From Terriglobia bacterium (lineage in GTDB: Bacteria; Acidobacteriota; Terriglobia; Terriglobales; Acidobacteriaceae), in assembly GCA_020073185.1 (NCBI GenBank), contig JAIQFT010000024.1, positions 24,369 to 88,368 on the forward strand: a stretch of DNA of 64,000 nt, read 5' to 3'. Both the position numbers and the translations under genes were made by a program. Under the pieces are notes generated by a model. The model saw nothing but the letters and a program-made list of their open reading frames with translations. It was not told where the DNA came from and did no database searches. Below, in pieces: positions 8,458-16,789 of this stretch. Within the stretch, counting starts at the first letter, position 1; every line of letters begins with the position of its first letter.

Positions 8458-8954
8458 CAGCGGCAACCCGAAACGTGAAACCTGCAACGTTGCGGTTTGC
8501 AGCGCGCCTGTTCGTGCTCCTCGCTGCGATCGTGTTGTTCATGGGCGCCGGCGACGACGCCTCCGGACGCTTCGACAATCTCGGCCACAAGCTCATGTGC
8601 CGCTGCGGCTGCAATCAGGTGCTGCTGGAGTGCAATCACGTCGGCTGCACTTACTCCGACGGCATGCGCAACGAGCTGATGGCTGGGCTGCAGCGCGGCG
8701 ACAGCGACGATCTGGTCCTGCAGGGCTTCGTGCAAAAGTACGGCCCGACCGTGCTCGCCGCCCCCACCACCACCGGCTTCAATCGCGTCGCCTGGATCAT
8801 GCCCTTCGTCGCCCTCACCGGCGGCCTGCTGCTGGTCGTGATGGTCGTCAAGACCTGGAATACGCGGCGTGCGGCGGTGGTTCGCATCCCCGCGGTTGAC
8901 CCGGCCAAGCTCGACCGCCTCCGCCGCCGTGTCCACGAGGAGACCGAACTATGA
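8454..8954 (+). CDS. ccmH: Cytochrome c biogenesis protein CcmH (apocytochrome thiol reductase)
   Basis: 166-residue CcmH/NrfF-type protein. It has an N-terminal signal/anchor, a periplasmic domain and a C-terminal membrane span (about residues 114-136). The usual redox motif LRCxxC is here MCRCGCNQVLLEC, with Cys at residues 49, 51 and 53 and further Cys downstream. This Cys-rich variant deviates from the proteobacterial form and could also touch metal binding. Start and stop overlap ccmF upstream and the ccmI-like gene downstream by 4 nt each, so the module is co-translated. Confidence 0.9.
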   Translation: MTAATRNVKPATLRFAARLFVLLAAIVLFMGAGDDASGRFDNLGHKLMCRCGCNQVLLECNHVGCTYSDGMRNELMAGLQRGDSDDLVLQGFVQKYGPTVLAAPTTTGFNRVAWIMPFVALTGGLLLVVMVVKTWNTRRAAVVRIPAVDPAKLDRLRRRVHEETEL

Positions 8955-9244
8955 TTATCGCCGCCTGCGTGCTCATGGCCGCTGCGCTCTTCTTCTACAT
9001 GTTTTCGCTGCCTTCGCAGGTCGATGCCGGCGAGGAGAAGACCCGCTTGGCGTTCCTCAACGAGCGCAAGGAAACCGTCTACGAGAATCTGCGCGACCTC
9101 AACTTTGAATTCAGGGCAGGGAAGTACCCCGAAGCCGATTACGAGGCGATGCGCGCGGCCCTGGAAGACGAAGCCGCCGCCCTGCTGGCCGAGATTGACG
9201 CGCTGGAAAACCCACCGCTGCAACCCAAAGGAGCGAGAGCTTGA
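8951..9244 (+). CDS. CcmI-like short membrane protein
   Basis: 97 residues: one N-terminal membrane span (IIAACVLMAAALFFYMF) followed by a charged helical part, LNERKETVYENLRDLNFE then GKYPEADYEAMR. The pattern of an RK-x-x-V-x-x-x-L-x-D-L helix followed by G-K-x-x-E-x-D-Y resembles the N-terminal segment of CcmI, the apocytochrome c chaperone. The long TPR domain of CcmI is absent. Position between ccmH and the exported protein, with overlapping start and stop codons, supports a role in cytochrome c maturation. Family assignment is inference from the motif. Confidence 0.7.
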   Translation: MIIAACVLMAAALFFYMFSLPSQVDAGEEKTRLAFLNERKETVYENLRDLNFEFRAGKYPEADYEAMRAALEDEAAALLAEIDALENPPLQPKGARA

Positions 9245-10611
9245 AGTACCGTTTCACGACCAGCCAACTGCTGGCGATCGCCTTTACCACGGCGGCTTTG
9301 TTTGCCTCCGCCGCATACGCCCAAACCCTGAGCGGTACTGTCAGCAACGCGACCACCGGCAAGCCCGCTGCGGGCGACGACGTTGTCCTGCTCACGCTCG
9401 CCCAGGGCATGCAGGAATCCGGACGCACCCAAACTGATGCCCAGGGCAAGTTCACGTTTAACCTGACTGACTCCGGCGGACCGCACCTGGTCCGCGTCAA
9501 TCACCAGGGCGTGAACTATTTCCCCGCTGGCGGCCCTACTCTTCCGGGCGCCACGACCACGGAGATCAAGGTGTACGATGCGGCCAAGAAGCTGGACGGC
9601 GTCGGCGAAAACGTGCGCGTCATGCGCGTGCAGGCGGCCGGCCAGGACTCGCTCCAGATCATCGAGCTGATTTCGGTGAAGAACAGCTCCGACCCGCCGC
9701 GCTCGTTGATGGCGGACCGCACCTACGAAATCACTCTTCCTGAGGGTGCCAAGGTTGACTCGGGCATTGCGCAAGGGCCCGGCGGCATGCCCGTCAACAC
9801 CGCGCCCGTGCCCGACGACAAGGTAAAAGGGAAGTATTACTTCATCTTTCCCATCCGCCCCGGCGAGACGCGCTTCGAGGTCGTTTATCACCTGCCCTAC
9901 TCGGGCGAAGCGACGCTGAAGCCCAAGATCACCGGCCGCCTCGAGCATTTTGCGGTCATGCTGCCCAAGAGCATGGAATTCGGCGCCAAGGTTCAAGGCC
10001 TGTTTTCCCCGGTGAGTGATGATCCGCAATCGAATTTGCAGGTCACCACGCAGGTTACTCCCGACAAGGACCTCAGCTTCCGTATCTCCGGAACCGGCGT
10101 GCTGACCGACCAGCAACAGGGCCAGGGCGGCCAGCAGCAGGCCGACACAGGCGGCGCCATGGGTGGCGGCGCCGCCGGTCGTCCCGGTGGAGGTTTGGGA
10201 ACGCCCGAGGGCACTCCCGATCCTATTCACAAATATCGTTGGGCTATACTCGCAGGTGGCCTTGCCTTGTTGGCTGCCGGTGGGGGATGGGTAGCTACTC
10301 GCAACCAGTCGGCTTCTGCCTCGCAACCCGCGGCCGCCGCCGTTCCGAAGCCTGTCCGTGCCGCCGCTCCGAAACCTGCGCGCGCTGCTGCCCCGCAACC
10401 CGCGCCCGCCTCCCTTCCCGGACCTCTGCTCCAGACCTACGTGCCGCAATCCGGCATGCTCCTCCAAGGCCTCAAGGAAGAGCTCTTCCAGCTCGAAATC
10501 GAGCGCCAGCAGGGCCGCATCACGGAGGAGGAATATTTGCAAACCAAGGCCGCGCTCGATCAGACCCTGCGCCGGGCCTTGCAGCGAGCGAAGGGATTGG
10601 TTAACAGTTAG
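9241..10611 (+). CDS. Exported membrane protein with carboxypeptidase-regulatory-like domain
   Basis: 456 residues. A signal peptide ends at about AAYAQ. An Ig-like beta domain of the carboxypeptidase-regulatory type follows (LSGTVSNATTGKPAAGDDV), then a long beta-rich exported part. One membrane span lies at about 330-352 (WAILAGGLALLAAGGGWVA). A Pro/Ala linker leads to a C-terminal helical hairpin with the short pattern FQLEIERQQGRITEEEY. The start is TTG at 9241, set by AAAGGAG just upstream and overlapping the ccmI-like stop. It closes the ccm operon and may handle cytochrome substrates or anchor the complex; that role is inferred from position only. Confidence 0.75.
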   Translation: MKYRFTTSQLLAIAFTTAALFASAAYAQTLSGTVSNATTGKPAAGDDVVLLTLAQGMQESGRTQTDAQGKFTFNLTDSGGPHLVRVNHQGVNYFPAGGPTLPGATTTEIKVYDAAKKLDGVGENVRVMRVQAAGQDSLQIIELISVKNSSDPPRSLMADRTYEITLPEGAKVDSGIAQGPGGMPVNTAPVPDDKVKGKYYFIFPIRPGETRFEVVYHLPYSGEATLKPKITGRLEHFAVMLPKSMEFGAKVQGLFSPVSDDPQSNLQVTTQVTPDKDLSFRISGTGVLTDQQQGQGGQQQADTGGAMGGGAAGRPGGGLGTPEGTPDPIHKYRWAILAGGLALLAAGGGWVATRNQSASASQPAAAAVPKPVRAAAPKPARAAAPQPAPASLPGPLLQTYVPQSGMLLQGLKEELFQLEIERQQGRITEEEYLQTKAALDQTLRRALQRAKGLVNS

Positions 10612-10743
10612 TCCCGAGTCGCGAGCGCTCCGTGGAGTCTCGTTCGCGCCTCGTGACCTCTACGTCACTCGCTGTGGCCGGCCCTGCGGCAAGCCTGCAG
10701 CTATATCCCCTTGCCAGCAACCTAGGGTCTCCTCACCCTTACC

Positions 10744-10759
10744 TGTGACGAGCATCACG
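10744..10759. promoter_or_regulatory. CRP/FNR-like palindrome TGTGA-N6-TCACG
   Basis: TGTGACGAGCATCACG is a near-perfect Crp-type dyad about 30-70 nt upstream of the cNMP-binding protein gene. A very similar string, TGTGACGCGCATCC, occurs at 15791-15804 before proline dehydrogenase. Both are followed by CCAACCTCC. Function is inferred. Confidence 0.4.
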
Positions 10760-10788
10760 GCAGCCAGCCAACCTCCGGCGTACAAGGA

Positions 10789-11277
10789 ATGCGTGCGTCG
10801 AAGGTTCTTACGGGCATGAAGAATCAGCCGAACGTTCGCGGCAAATCCGGCGAGGCCTTCACCGGCCATCCCGACCTGCGCGCCGGCTTCGAGACCCTTG
10901 CTCCCTCCACCTTCTACCCGCGAGGCACTACCCTTTTTCGCCAGGGTGAGCCCTCCCGCGGCGTCTATTTGCTCCTGCGCGGCAAGGCGAACCTCTCGCT
11001 GCGCGCCGACAACGGCCGCACCATGACCTTTCGCAACGTCGGTCCTGGTTACGTGCTCGGCCTTCCTGGCGCCATCCTCAACCGCACCTATCTCTTTACC
11101 GCCGAGTTGATTGATGACTCGCAGGTTGCCTTCATACCTGGCGCTGAGGTGGTGGAGTTCCTGAAGAAGCGCGGCGACCTCTGCTTTGAAATTGTGCAGA
11201 TGCTCGGTGGCGAACTCCTGACTCTACCGCGGGTGGCGAACCAGAAGGCGACGCGCAAGAAGAGAACCAACGCTTAG
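10789..11277 (+). CDS. Cyclic-nucleotide-binding-domain protein without HTH
   Basis: 162 residues. The core (about 35-145) is a cNMP-binding beta barrel: PRGTTLFRQGEPSRGVYLLLRGKANLSL, then VLGLPGAILN. There is no room for the helix-turn-helix of Crp/Fnr regulators; the protein ends with a basic tail (NQKATRKKRTNA). It may sense a nucleotide or redox signal and act through partners. An internal ATG at 10816 has a better spaced GAAGG and may be the true start. A Crp-like dyad lies upstream. Confidence 0.8.
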   Translation: MRASKVLTGMKNQPNVRGKSGEAFTGHPDLRAGFETLAPSTFYPRGTTLFRQGEPSRGVYLLLRGKANLSLRADNGRTMTFRNVGPGYVLGLPGAILNRTYLFTAELIDDSQVAFIPGAEVVEFLKKRGDLCFEIVQMLGGELLTLPRVANQKATRKKRTNA

Positions 11278-11410
11278 AGCCATCTCATCTTTTGTGTGGC
11301 CGATGTCATCCCGAGCGAGAAAGGGCTCCCGCGCGTTCTTACCGGGGTCCCCTGCACGCCTGCCTTTGCGTGCTGGGTGGTCGTGAGCGGGAAACCCGAG
11401 TCGAGGGATC

Positions 11411-11453
11411 TCTAACCTAAAGCCCGAAGCCTGAATCCCGAAGCCTGAAGCCT
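11411..11453. repeat. GAAGCCTGAA-type repeat next to SpoIIE phosphatase stop
   Basis: Degenerate tandem units of CCCGAAGCCTGAA fill the last 40 nt before the stop codon of the minus-strand gene at 11452. Related strings occur at 13860-13981 and 27474-27545. Confidence 0.55.
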
Positions 11454-13596
11454 ACCTCGGCCTCGCCAGCACCAGCGTCATGTCGTCGGGCTGCTCGCTG
11501 CCGCCAATCCAATCCAGCACCGCCGACATCACCAGGTCGGAAATCCGCGCCAGCGGCAGATTCCGGTTTTCGCGCACCAGTTCCACCAGCCGCTGCTCGC
11601 CGAATTCGCCAAAATCATTTTCCGGTTCGGTGATGCCGTCGCTGTAGGCAACAAGGATGTCGCCCGGCGAGAGCGCGACCTGCGTCTCGTCATAGTTCAC
11701 GCCGTCGAACAGCCCCACCACCGTTCCCCCGGCGTCGAGCCGCGAGGCGGTGCCGTCGGCGTGGAGTACCAGCGGCGGCAGATGTCCCCCGTTGCAGTAG
11801 TTCACGGTGCAGCTGTGACCGTCATAGGTACCGAAGAACAGCGTTGCGTATTTCTCGCTCGGGGTGCTGCGATAGAGCTGCCGATTCAGCAGCGACATCA
11901 GCGCCGCCGGCGAAAGATCGCCATTGGCGTACGCCAGCGCGCTCCCGTGAAACGCCGTCCCGCCGCCCCCGACCGAGGCCGGCAACGCCGGCGCCACCGC
12001 CGCTTCCAGGCTGTATGCCCGGACCGCGGAGTGGATTGTCGCCATCAACAGGGCCGCGGATATTCCTTTCCCGCTGACGTCGCCTACCGCCAGCCCGACT
12101 TTGTCGCTGTCCATCGGCAGGAAGTCGTAATAATCGCCGCTCACCGTCCGCGCCGGACGGCAAATCCCGTGCAGCTCCAGCGCCGCCAGATCGGCTGATT
12201 CCCGCGGGAACAACTGCGCCTGCACTTCCTGCGCGATGACCAACTCGTTCTCTAGCCGCTGCTTCTCTTTCTGCTCCTGCAGCAGCCGTTCCAGAGACGT
12301 GGTCATGGAATTGAACGAGCTTTCCAGCGCCGCCAGTTGGTCTTCGCTGAGGATCTCGATGCGATGCGCGAAATCACCACGGTTGACTTGCTGCGTCCCG
12401 CGATACAGCGCCGCCACCGACCGGGTAATCGTCCTCGTCAGGCGCACCCCGATGAACAGCGCCAGCAGTTCGATCACTCCGAACAGCGCCACCACCGCCA
12501 CCAGGACTGCCATAATGAACGTCGCCGACTGCCCCACCGTGCGGAACAGCCGGTCGTACAGCAGCGACGGCCGCGTCACCACCGCCAGCAGTGCCGTGCG
12601 TTCTTGGCCCGACTTCCAGTCCAGCACCTTCAGTAAACTTCCGCCGGTAATCTCGCGATCGAAGCGGTTCGCGGGCGGCGGCAGTTTCCCCGCCTTGACC
12701 GCTGCGGGTGTGTCGGCCGCCGCGTCACTCTTGATGTCCAACCGCTCATCTCCAATCACGATCTGCGGACGGTTGTTCGCGTCCTTGTCCTTCGCGTCTG
12801 TCGCCCTCCGCAACCGATTCGAGGAAAACAGGGACACCGACACCTCGCCGAGCCGCGCGCCCACTCGCGCCAGCAATTTCTCATCCAGGGGGACGTTCGA
12901 AATCAGTACCAGCTCGTCTTTGCCTGCGGGCACGGTATCGGCGACCCGCAGCAGCAGCCGCCCCCCGTCCTGCGCGAAGTTACGTACTTCTTTTGCCCCG
13001 CGTGGCGGCGCTGCGGCCACGGCGTTCGCCGGCAGCACGTAGGATTTCCCGCGGTACCAGGCCGTGATCTCGCGGTCCAGGTACACGGGCTCACGTCCGC
13101 TGGCCTGCTGCAAAAGCGCTTCGCTCGGTGCCGCGCCCTTTGCGATGCGGTCGGCCATATTCACCGCGACCCGGTTATTCACCGCCGCGAGCGTCGATAT
13201 TTCTGTGTGGAAATCGGACGTAGCGACGTACGTAGCGAATTGCCACGCAAACAGGTAGGCGGTGATCACCCCGATCGCCAGCAGCAGAATCACCGGAATC
13301 ACGCCGATAAAAACATAGGTGACGATCAGCCGGTTCCGCAGCCGCCACATCACCTTGCGCCGCAGCCAACGCAGTCCCAACACCGCCGCCAAGCACCCGG
13401 TCACATAGGCCAGGAACCTCGCCCACCCGAGCAGACTCGCGCTCCCGCCCGGTTTCGCCAGCAGGGAAATAGACCAGATTACAAGCAGCAGCAGGTCCAC
13501 TGCGGCAAAGTACGCCGTGACCCGGGCCAGACGGCCCATCCACGGCCAGTACAGGTAGAACTGGCGGCGCACGTAACCATTGACGGCGGATAGCAT
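11452..13596 (-). CDS. Membrane PP2C/SpoIIE-type serine phosphatase with HAMP domain
   Basis: 714 residues. Two membrane spans lie near the N-terminus (AYFAAVDLLLLVIWSISLL; FLAYVTGCLAAVLG) and a third at LIVTYVFIGVIPVILLLAIG. A roughly 220-residue extracytoplasmic sensor region follows, then a fourth span (ATFIMAVLVAVVALFGVIEL). Next come a HAMP linker, a coiled coil (LERLLQEQKEKQRLENEL) and a SpoIIE/RsbU phosphatase domain. The latter shows SGDYYDFLPMDSDKVG, VGDVSGKGISAALLMA and YSDGITEPEN, whose Asp residues bind metal in this family. Such proteins act in partner-switching control of sigma factors; no anti-sigma antagonist is adjacent. Confidence 0.92.
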   Translation of the reverse strand: MLSAVNGYVRRQFYLYWPWMGRLARVTAYFAAVDLLLLVIWSISLLAKPGGSASLLGWARFLAYVTGCLAAVLGLRWLRRKVMWRLRNRLIVTYVFIGVIPVILLLAIGVITAYLFAWQFATYVATSDFHTEISTLAAVNNRVAVNMADRIAKGAAPSEALLQQASGREPVYLDREITAWYRGKSYVLPANAVAAAPPRGAKEVRNFAQDGGRLLLRVADTVPAGKDELVLISNVPLDEKLLARVGARLGEVSVSLFSSNRLRRATDAKDKDANNRPQIVIGDERLDIKSDAAADTPAAVKAGKLPPPANRFDREITGGSLLKVLDWKSGQERTALLAVVTRPSLLYDRLFRTVGQSATFIMAVLVAVVALFGVIELLALFIGVRLTRTITRSVAALYRGTQQVNRGDFAHRIEILSEDQLAALESSFNSMTTSLERLLQEQKEKQRLENELVIAQEVQAQLFPRESADLAALELHGICRPARTVSGDYYDFLPMDSDKVGLAVGDVSGKGISAALLMATIHSAVRAYSLEAAVAPALPASVGGGGTAFHGSALAYANGDLSPAALMSLLNRQLYRSTPSEKYATLFFGTYDGHSCTVNYCNGGHLPPLVLHADGTASRLDAGGTVVGLFDGVNYDETQVALSPGDILVAYSDGITEPENDFGEFGEQRLVELVRENRNLPLARISDLVMSAVLDWIGGSEQPDDMTLVLARPR

Positions 13597-13645
13597 GATC
13601 GGTGAATCTGATTATAGCTTCACGCTGCTGCCCAAGCCGACGCGC

Positions 13646-13846
13646 TCAAATCTCCGGGTACAGGTCGAAAAATGCTTCCACGCTGAGGCGCAGTTGTTTC
13701 TCGATGTCTTCCTTGCTGCCTTCCAGGATGTGCAAAGAGACGCGCGCTGTGCGCTCGTGCTTCAGCTTGATCGTTGCATCGTTGACTTCCTCGATGTCCT
13801 CCGACGGCAGCAGGCGCATTCCGTACACTAGACAAAGTTTTGCCAT
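13646..13846 (-). CDS. Small protein, CooT-like
   Basis: 66 residues, MAKLCLVYGMRLLPSEDIEEV and onward. A Met-x-x-x-Leu-Val/x-Tyr start followed by an alternating beta pattern (ATIKLKHE, TARVSLHIL) is reminiscent of small beta-barrel proteins such as CooT, but this is uncertain. The start at 13846 is preferred because the 21 codons upstream lie partly in a GCTTCAGGC-type repeat. It lies 49 nt upstream of, and on the same strand as, the SpoIIE phosphatase gene, and so may be co-transcribed with it. Confidence 0.6.
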   Translation of the reverse strand: MAKLCLVYGMRLLPSEDIEEVNDATIKLKHERTARVSLHILEGSKEDIEKQLRLSVEAFFDLYPEI

Positions 13847-13859
13847 GCGGACGATTATA

Positions 13860-13981
13860 GGCTTCAGGCGTCGGGCTCCAGGCTTCAGGTTGCCCGGCAT
13901 GAAGTACAAATCGGATGCTCGGACCAGCGTGCCTCGACGGTGGGTGCGCCTGTAGCCTGCAGCCCGAAGCCTGCACCTGGT
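13860..13981. repeat. GGCTTCAGG-type inverted repeat
   Basis: Left arm 13860-13889 (GGCTTCAGGCGTCGGGCTCC and onward) and right arm 13957-13981 (CCTGCAGCCCGAAGCCTG and onward) are inverted relatives. They lie between the divergent genes at 13846 and 13995, directly in the promoter space of both. Confidence 0.6.
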
Positions 13982-13994
13982 TTAGAATGCAGCC

Positions 13995-14696
13995 GTGCTC
14001 CAACTCACCAGCGCGTTCCTGCTGATGTGCGCCGTCATTGCCTGCGCTCAGCAGCCGCCCAAGCCGTCGCCAGCGCAACCGCCGCCCATGCGCGTCAACG
14101 TCCTCAACGTCTGCGCGCCCACCGACGCCGAGCAAAAAGAGATCGCGGCGGCGCTGGCCCGCATCCCGCAGCGCGCCAGTTTCACCCGCGATTACGAAGT
14201 GACGCGCGGCCATACCACCGATGAGGGCGGCAACGGCTCCGACTGGGTGCGCGTTCGACGTGAATTCCCCAAGGCCATGCCGTTGCTTGCGGTGCAGTTT
14301 TCCTACATTGCCGATGCCAAGGAGAGCCAGGAGACCGCGGTCTTTTATGCGCGCGAAAGCAAGAGCAACGGCGTGATGCAGGTCGCGATCGAGGACCGGG
14401 TCTCGGCCGGCGTCAGCGCGGCCAACGTGCTCGCCGCCGACACGCCCGTCGACCACATTCGCGTTGAGCGCTACGGTAAGTCGTCGCTGGTGCTGGCGCG
14501 CTGTCCCAATGACGACCAGACCGCGTACGAGCCGCTGTTTCGCACCGCGTCCCAGATCATGGCCGCCTACCGCGCGCGCCTCGACGTCAAGCGGCTTGTC
14601 CCGGCCGAACTGGGACGCCTATCGACAGGCAACGGCGGGCGCCGCCCGATCAACGTCAAACCCATGGGCAGCCAGCGCGCGCCCGAATCGAAATGA
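13995..14696 (+). CDS. Putative lipoprotein of unknown function
   Basis: 233 residues starting at a GTG. The N-terminus LQLTSAFLLMCAVIACAQQ is a signal peptide with a lipobox-like IAC, so it is probably lipidated and exported. A proline-rich stretch follows, then a globular alpha/beta part (NVCAPTDAEQKEIAAALARIP; FSYIADAKESQETAVFYARES). I recognise no family. It sits 21 nt before trxB in the same direction and could share a transcript with it. Confidence 0.65.
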   Translation: MLQLTSAFLLMCAVIACAQQPPKPSPAQPPPMRVNVLNVCAPTDAEQKEIAAALARIPQRASFTRDYEVTRGHTTDEGGNGSDWVRVRREFPKAMPLLAVQFSYIADAKESQETAVFYARESKSNGVMQVAIEDRVSAGVSAANVLAADTPVDHIRVERYGKSSLVLARCPNDDQTAYEPLFRTASQIMAAYRARLDVKRLVPAELGRLSTGNGGRRPINVKPMGSQRAPESK

Positions 14697-14717
14697 GGAA
14701 AGCGTAATCCAACAAAC

Positions 14718-15650
14718 ATGGACAATGTCAAAAAGACAATCATTATCGGCTCCGGCTGCGCCGGGCTAACTGCTGCCATCTACGCCGCGCGCGCCAACCT
14801 CAAGCCGCTGGTCATTCAGGGGCACGAACCTGGCGGCCAGTTGTCGCTCACCACGCTGGTGGAAAATTTTCCCGGATTTCCCGAAGGCATCCAGGGCCCG
14901 GAGCTGATCGAAAACATGCGCCGCCAAGCCGAGCGCTTCGGCGCCGAATACCTCACCGGCGACCTCGTCAGCGCCGACCTGAAGAACTATCCGTTCTCCT
15001 TGCAGGTTGGCAAGGACGTTTTGCGCGCCGAAACTCTGATCATCGCCAGCGGGGCCTCGGCGCGCTGGCTCGGCCTGCCCAGCGAGCACGCGCTCATCGG
15101 CCACGGCGTCAGCTCCTGCGCCACCTGCGACGGTTTTTTCTTCGGCGGCAAGGATATCGCTGTCGTCGGCGGCGGCGATTCCGCCATGGAAGAAGCGCTG
15201 TTCCTCACCCGCTTCGCCACCAAGGTCACCCTGATTCACCGCCGCGAGCAGTTCCGCGCCAGCAAGATCATGCTCGACCGGGCTCGCGCTCATCCGCAGA
15301 TCGAATTCTTGCTCGACACCGTAGTGGACGACGTCTACGACGTTTCCAAGAAAGAAGTGACCGGCTTGCGACTGCGCAACGTCAAGACGGGCGAGTCGTG
15401 GGACTTTCCCACCAGCGCCATGTTTCTCGGTATCGGCCACATCCCCAACACCAGAATGTTCGCCGACCAGCTCGACCTCGACCAGGACGGCTACCTCATC
15501 ACCCGCGACTACGTGTTCACCCGTGTCCCCGGCGTCTTCGCGTGCGGTGACGTGCAGGATCGCCGCTACCGCCAGGCCGTCACCGCCGCCGGAACCGGCT
15601 GCATGGCCGCCCTCGAGGTCGAAAAATTCCTCGAGGCTCGTGGGGAATGA
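14718..15650 (+). CDS. trxB: Thioredoxin reductase
   Basis: 310-residue FAD/NADPH flavoprotein that reduces thioredoxin. The FAD-binding Rossmann motif is IIGSGCAGLTAAIYAAR near the N-terminus. The redox-active pair is CATC at residues 134-137 within SSCATCDG. The NADPH-binding motif is VVGGGDSAMEEA followed by VTLIHRR. The C-terminal FAD block is GVFACGDVQDRRYRQAV. Length and domain order are those of the low-molecular-weight bacterial enzyme. The ATG is followed at once by the conserved beta strand, which fixes the start. Confidence 0.96.
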   Translation: MDNVKKTIIIGSGCAGLTAAIYAARANLKPLVIQGHEPGGQLSLTTLVENFPGFPEGIQGPELIENMRRQAERFGAEYLTGDLVSADLKNYPFSLQVGKDVLRAETLIIASGASARWLGLPSEHALIGHGVSSCATCDGFFFGGKDIAVVGGGDSAMEEALFLTRFATKVTLIHRREQFRASKIMLDRARAHPQIEFLLDTVVDDVYDVSKKEVTGLRLRNVKTGESWDFPTSAMFLGIGHIPNTRMFADQLDLDQDGYLITRDYVFTRVPGVFACGDVQDRRYRQAVTAAGTGCMAALEVEKFLEARGE

Positions 15651-15734
15651 AATAAGTGTCGAGTACCGAACACTTAGCTTCGAGTATCCGTAGATCGACC
15701 CGCCGCGGGTTTCCGGCAAGCCACGGCAAACCGC

Positions 15735-15764
15735 CAACGACCAACGACTAACGACTACCAACAA
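15735..15764. repeat. ACCAACGACTAACGAC heptad repeat
   Basis: Degenerate heptads of the same family as those inside dnaE2 and rlpA, here in the gap between trxB and proline dehydrogenase. Only one clear arm is seen. Confidence 0.6.
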
Positions 15765-15790
15765 TCGCCCATCGGCCACAAACATCCCCC

Positions 15791-15804
15791 TGTGACGCGC
15801 ATCC
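15791..15804 (+). promoter_or_regulatory. TGTGACGCGCATCC motif upstream of proline dehydrogenase
   Basis: Shares TGTGACGMGCATC and, some 10-12 nt later, CCAACCTCC with the site at 10744. GTGTGATAAAAAC at 15824-15836 could be an extended -10. Candidate promoter or activator site by shared sequence only. Confidence 0.35.
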
Positions 15805-15850
15805 TACTCACCAACCTCCCGCCGTGTGATAAAAACATGAGTGCCTCCAG

Positions 15851-16765
15851 ATGCTACGGGAACTCTTCATAGGCCTCTCCACCAGCCGCGCGCTACGCGC
15901 TTTCGCTGAGCGTTCACCGATCGGGCAGAAGATGTCACGGCGCTTTGTCGCCGGCACCACCGTCGAGGAACTGCTCGCCGCCGCCGAAGCCGTCAACGCC
16001 AAAGGCATGGCCGTCAGCGTGGACAATCTTGGTGAGAACGTCACCAACGCCGCCGAGGCCGAAGCCAGCGCCCAGCTCTACCACCGGTTGCTCGACCTCA
16101 TCACCCAGCGTGGTCTGAAGGCCAACGTCAGCCTCAAGCTCACCCACATGGGCCTCGATGTGGACCCCAAGCTCTGTGAACAGCTCGTCTGCGATCTCGT
16201 GGACCACGCCCAGCGCCTCGACAACTTTGTCCGCATTGACATGGAAGGCGCGCCGTACGCCCAGCGAACTCTCGATTTCGTGCACGAATTACATCGTCGT
16301 TATCCCGGCCACACCGGCGCCGTTTTGCAGGCTTACATGCGGCGTAGCGAGGCCGACGCCGGAAAGCTGATTGCCGGCAAAATCCGCATCCGCCTATGCA
16401 AGGGTGCCTACAAGGAACCACCGGAGATCGCCTATCAGAAAAAAGCCGAGGTTGACGGCAACTACCTGAAGCTCGCGAAAATGCTGCTCCAGAGCGGCAT
16501 TTATCACGGCATCGCCACTCATGACGAGCGTCTCATCCAGCAGATTATGCTGTTTGCGGAAAAAGAAAAGATTGCGCGCGACTCCTTCGAGTTCCAGATG
16601 CTCCACGGCATCCGCCGCGACTTGCAGGAGCGCATCGTGCGCGAAGGCTGGCGCATGCGCGTCTACATTCCCTTCGGCACCGAGTGGTATCCGTATCTTA
16701 TGCGGCGCCTCGCCGAGCGTCCCGCCAACGTCTTCTTCATCGCGAAGAACATTTTCCGGGGATAG
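15851..16765 (+). CDS. Proline dehydrogenase
   Basis: 304-residue monofunctional FAD-dependent proline dehydrogenase (PRODH), oxidising proline to pyrroline-5-carboxylate. Family hallmarks of the TIM barrel are visible: VSVDNLGE near residue 57, ANVSLKLTHMGLD, VRIDMEG, LQAYMRRSEAD, IRLCKGAYKEP and FQMLHGIRRDLQ, ending with RVYIPFGTEWYPYLMRRLAERPANV. These include the substrate- and flavin-contacting Arg and Lys positions known for PutA/PRODH. No pyrroline-5-carboxylate dehydrogenase is adjacent, so the second step must be encoded elsewhere. Confidence 0.95.
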   Translation: MLRELFIGLSTSRALRAFAERSPIGQKMSRRFVAGTTVEELLAAAEAVNAKGMAVSVDNLGENVTNAAEAEASAQLYHRLLDLITQRGLKANVSLKLTHMGLDVDPKLCEQLVCDLVDHAQRLDNFVRIDMEGAPYAQRTLDFVHELHRRYPGHTGAVLQAYMRRSEADAGKLIAGKIRIRLCKGAYKEPPEIAYQKKAEVDGNYLKLAKMLLQSGIYHGIATHDERLIQQIMLFAEKEKIARDSFEFQMLHGIRRDLQERIVREGWRMRVYIPFGTEWYPYLMRRLAERPANVFFIAKNIFRG

Positions 16766-16789
16766 TCTTTTTAATCGGAAGGACATGCA

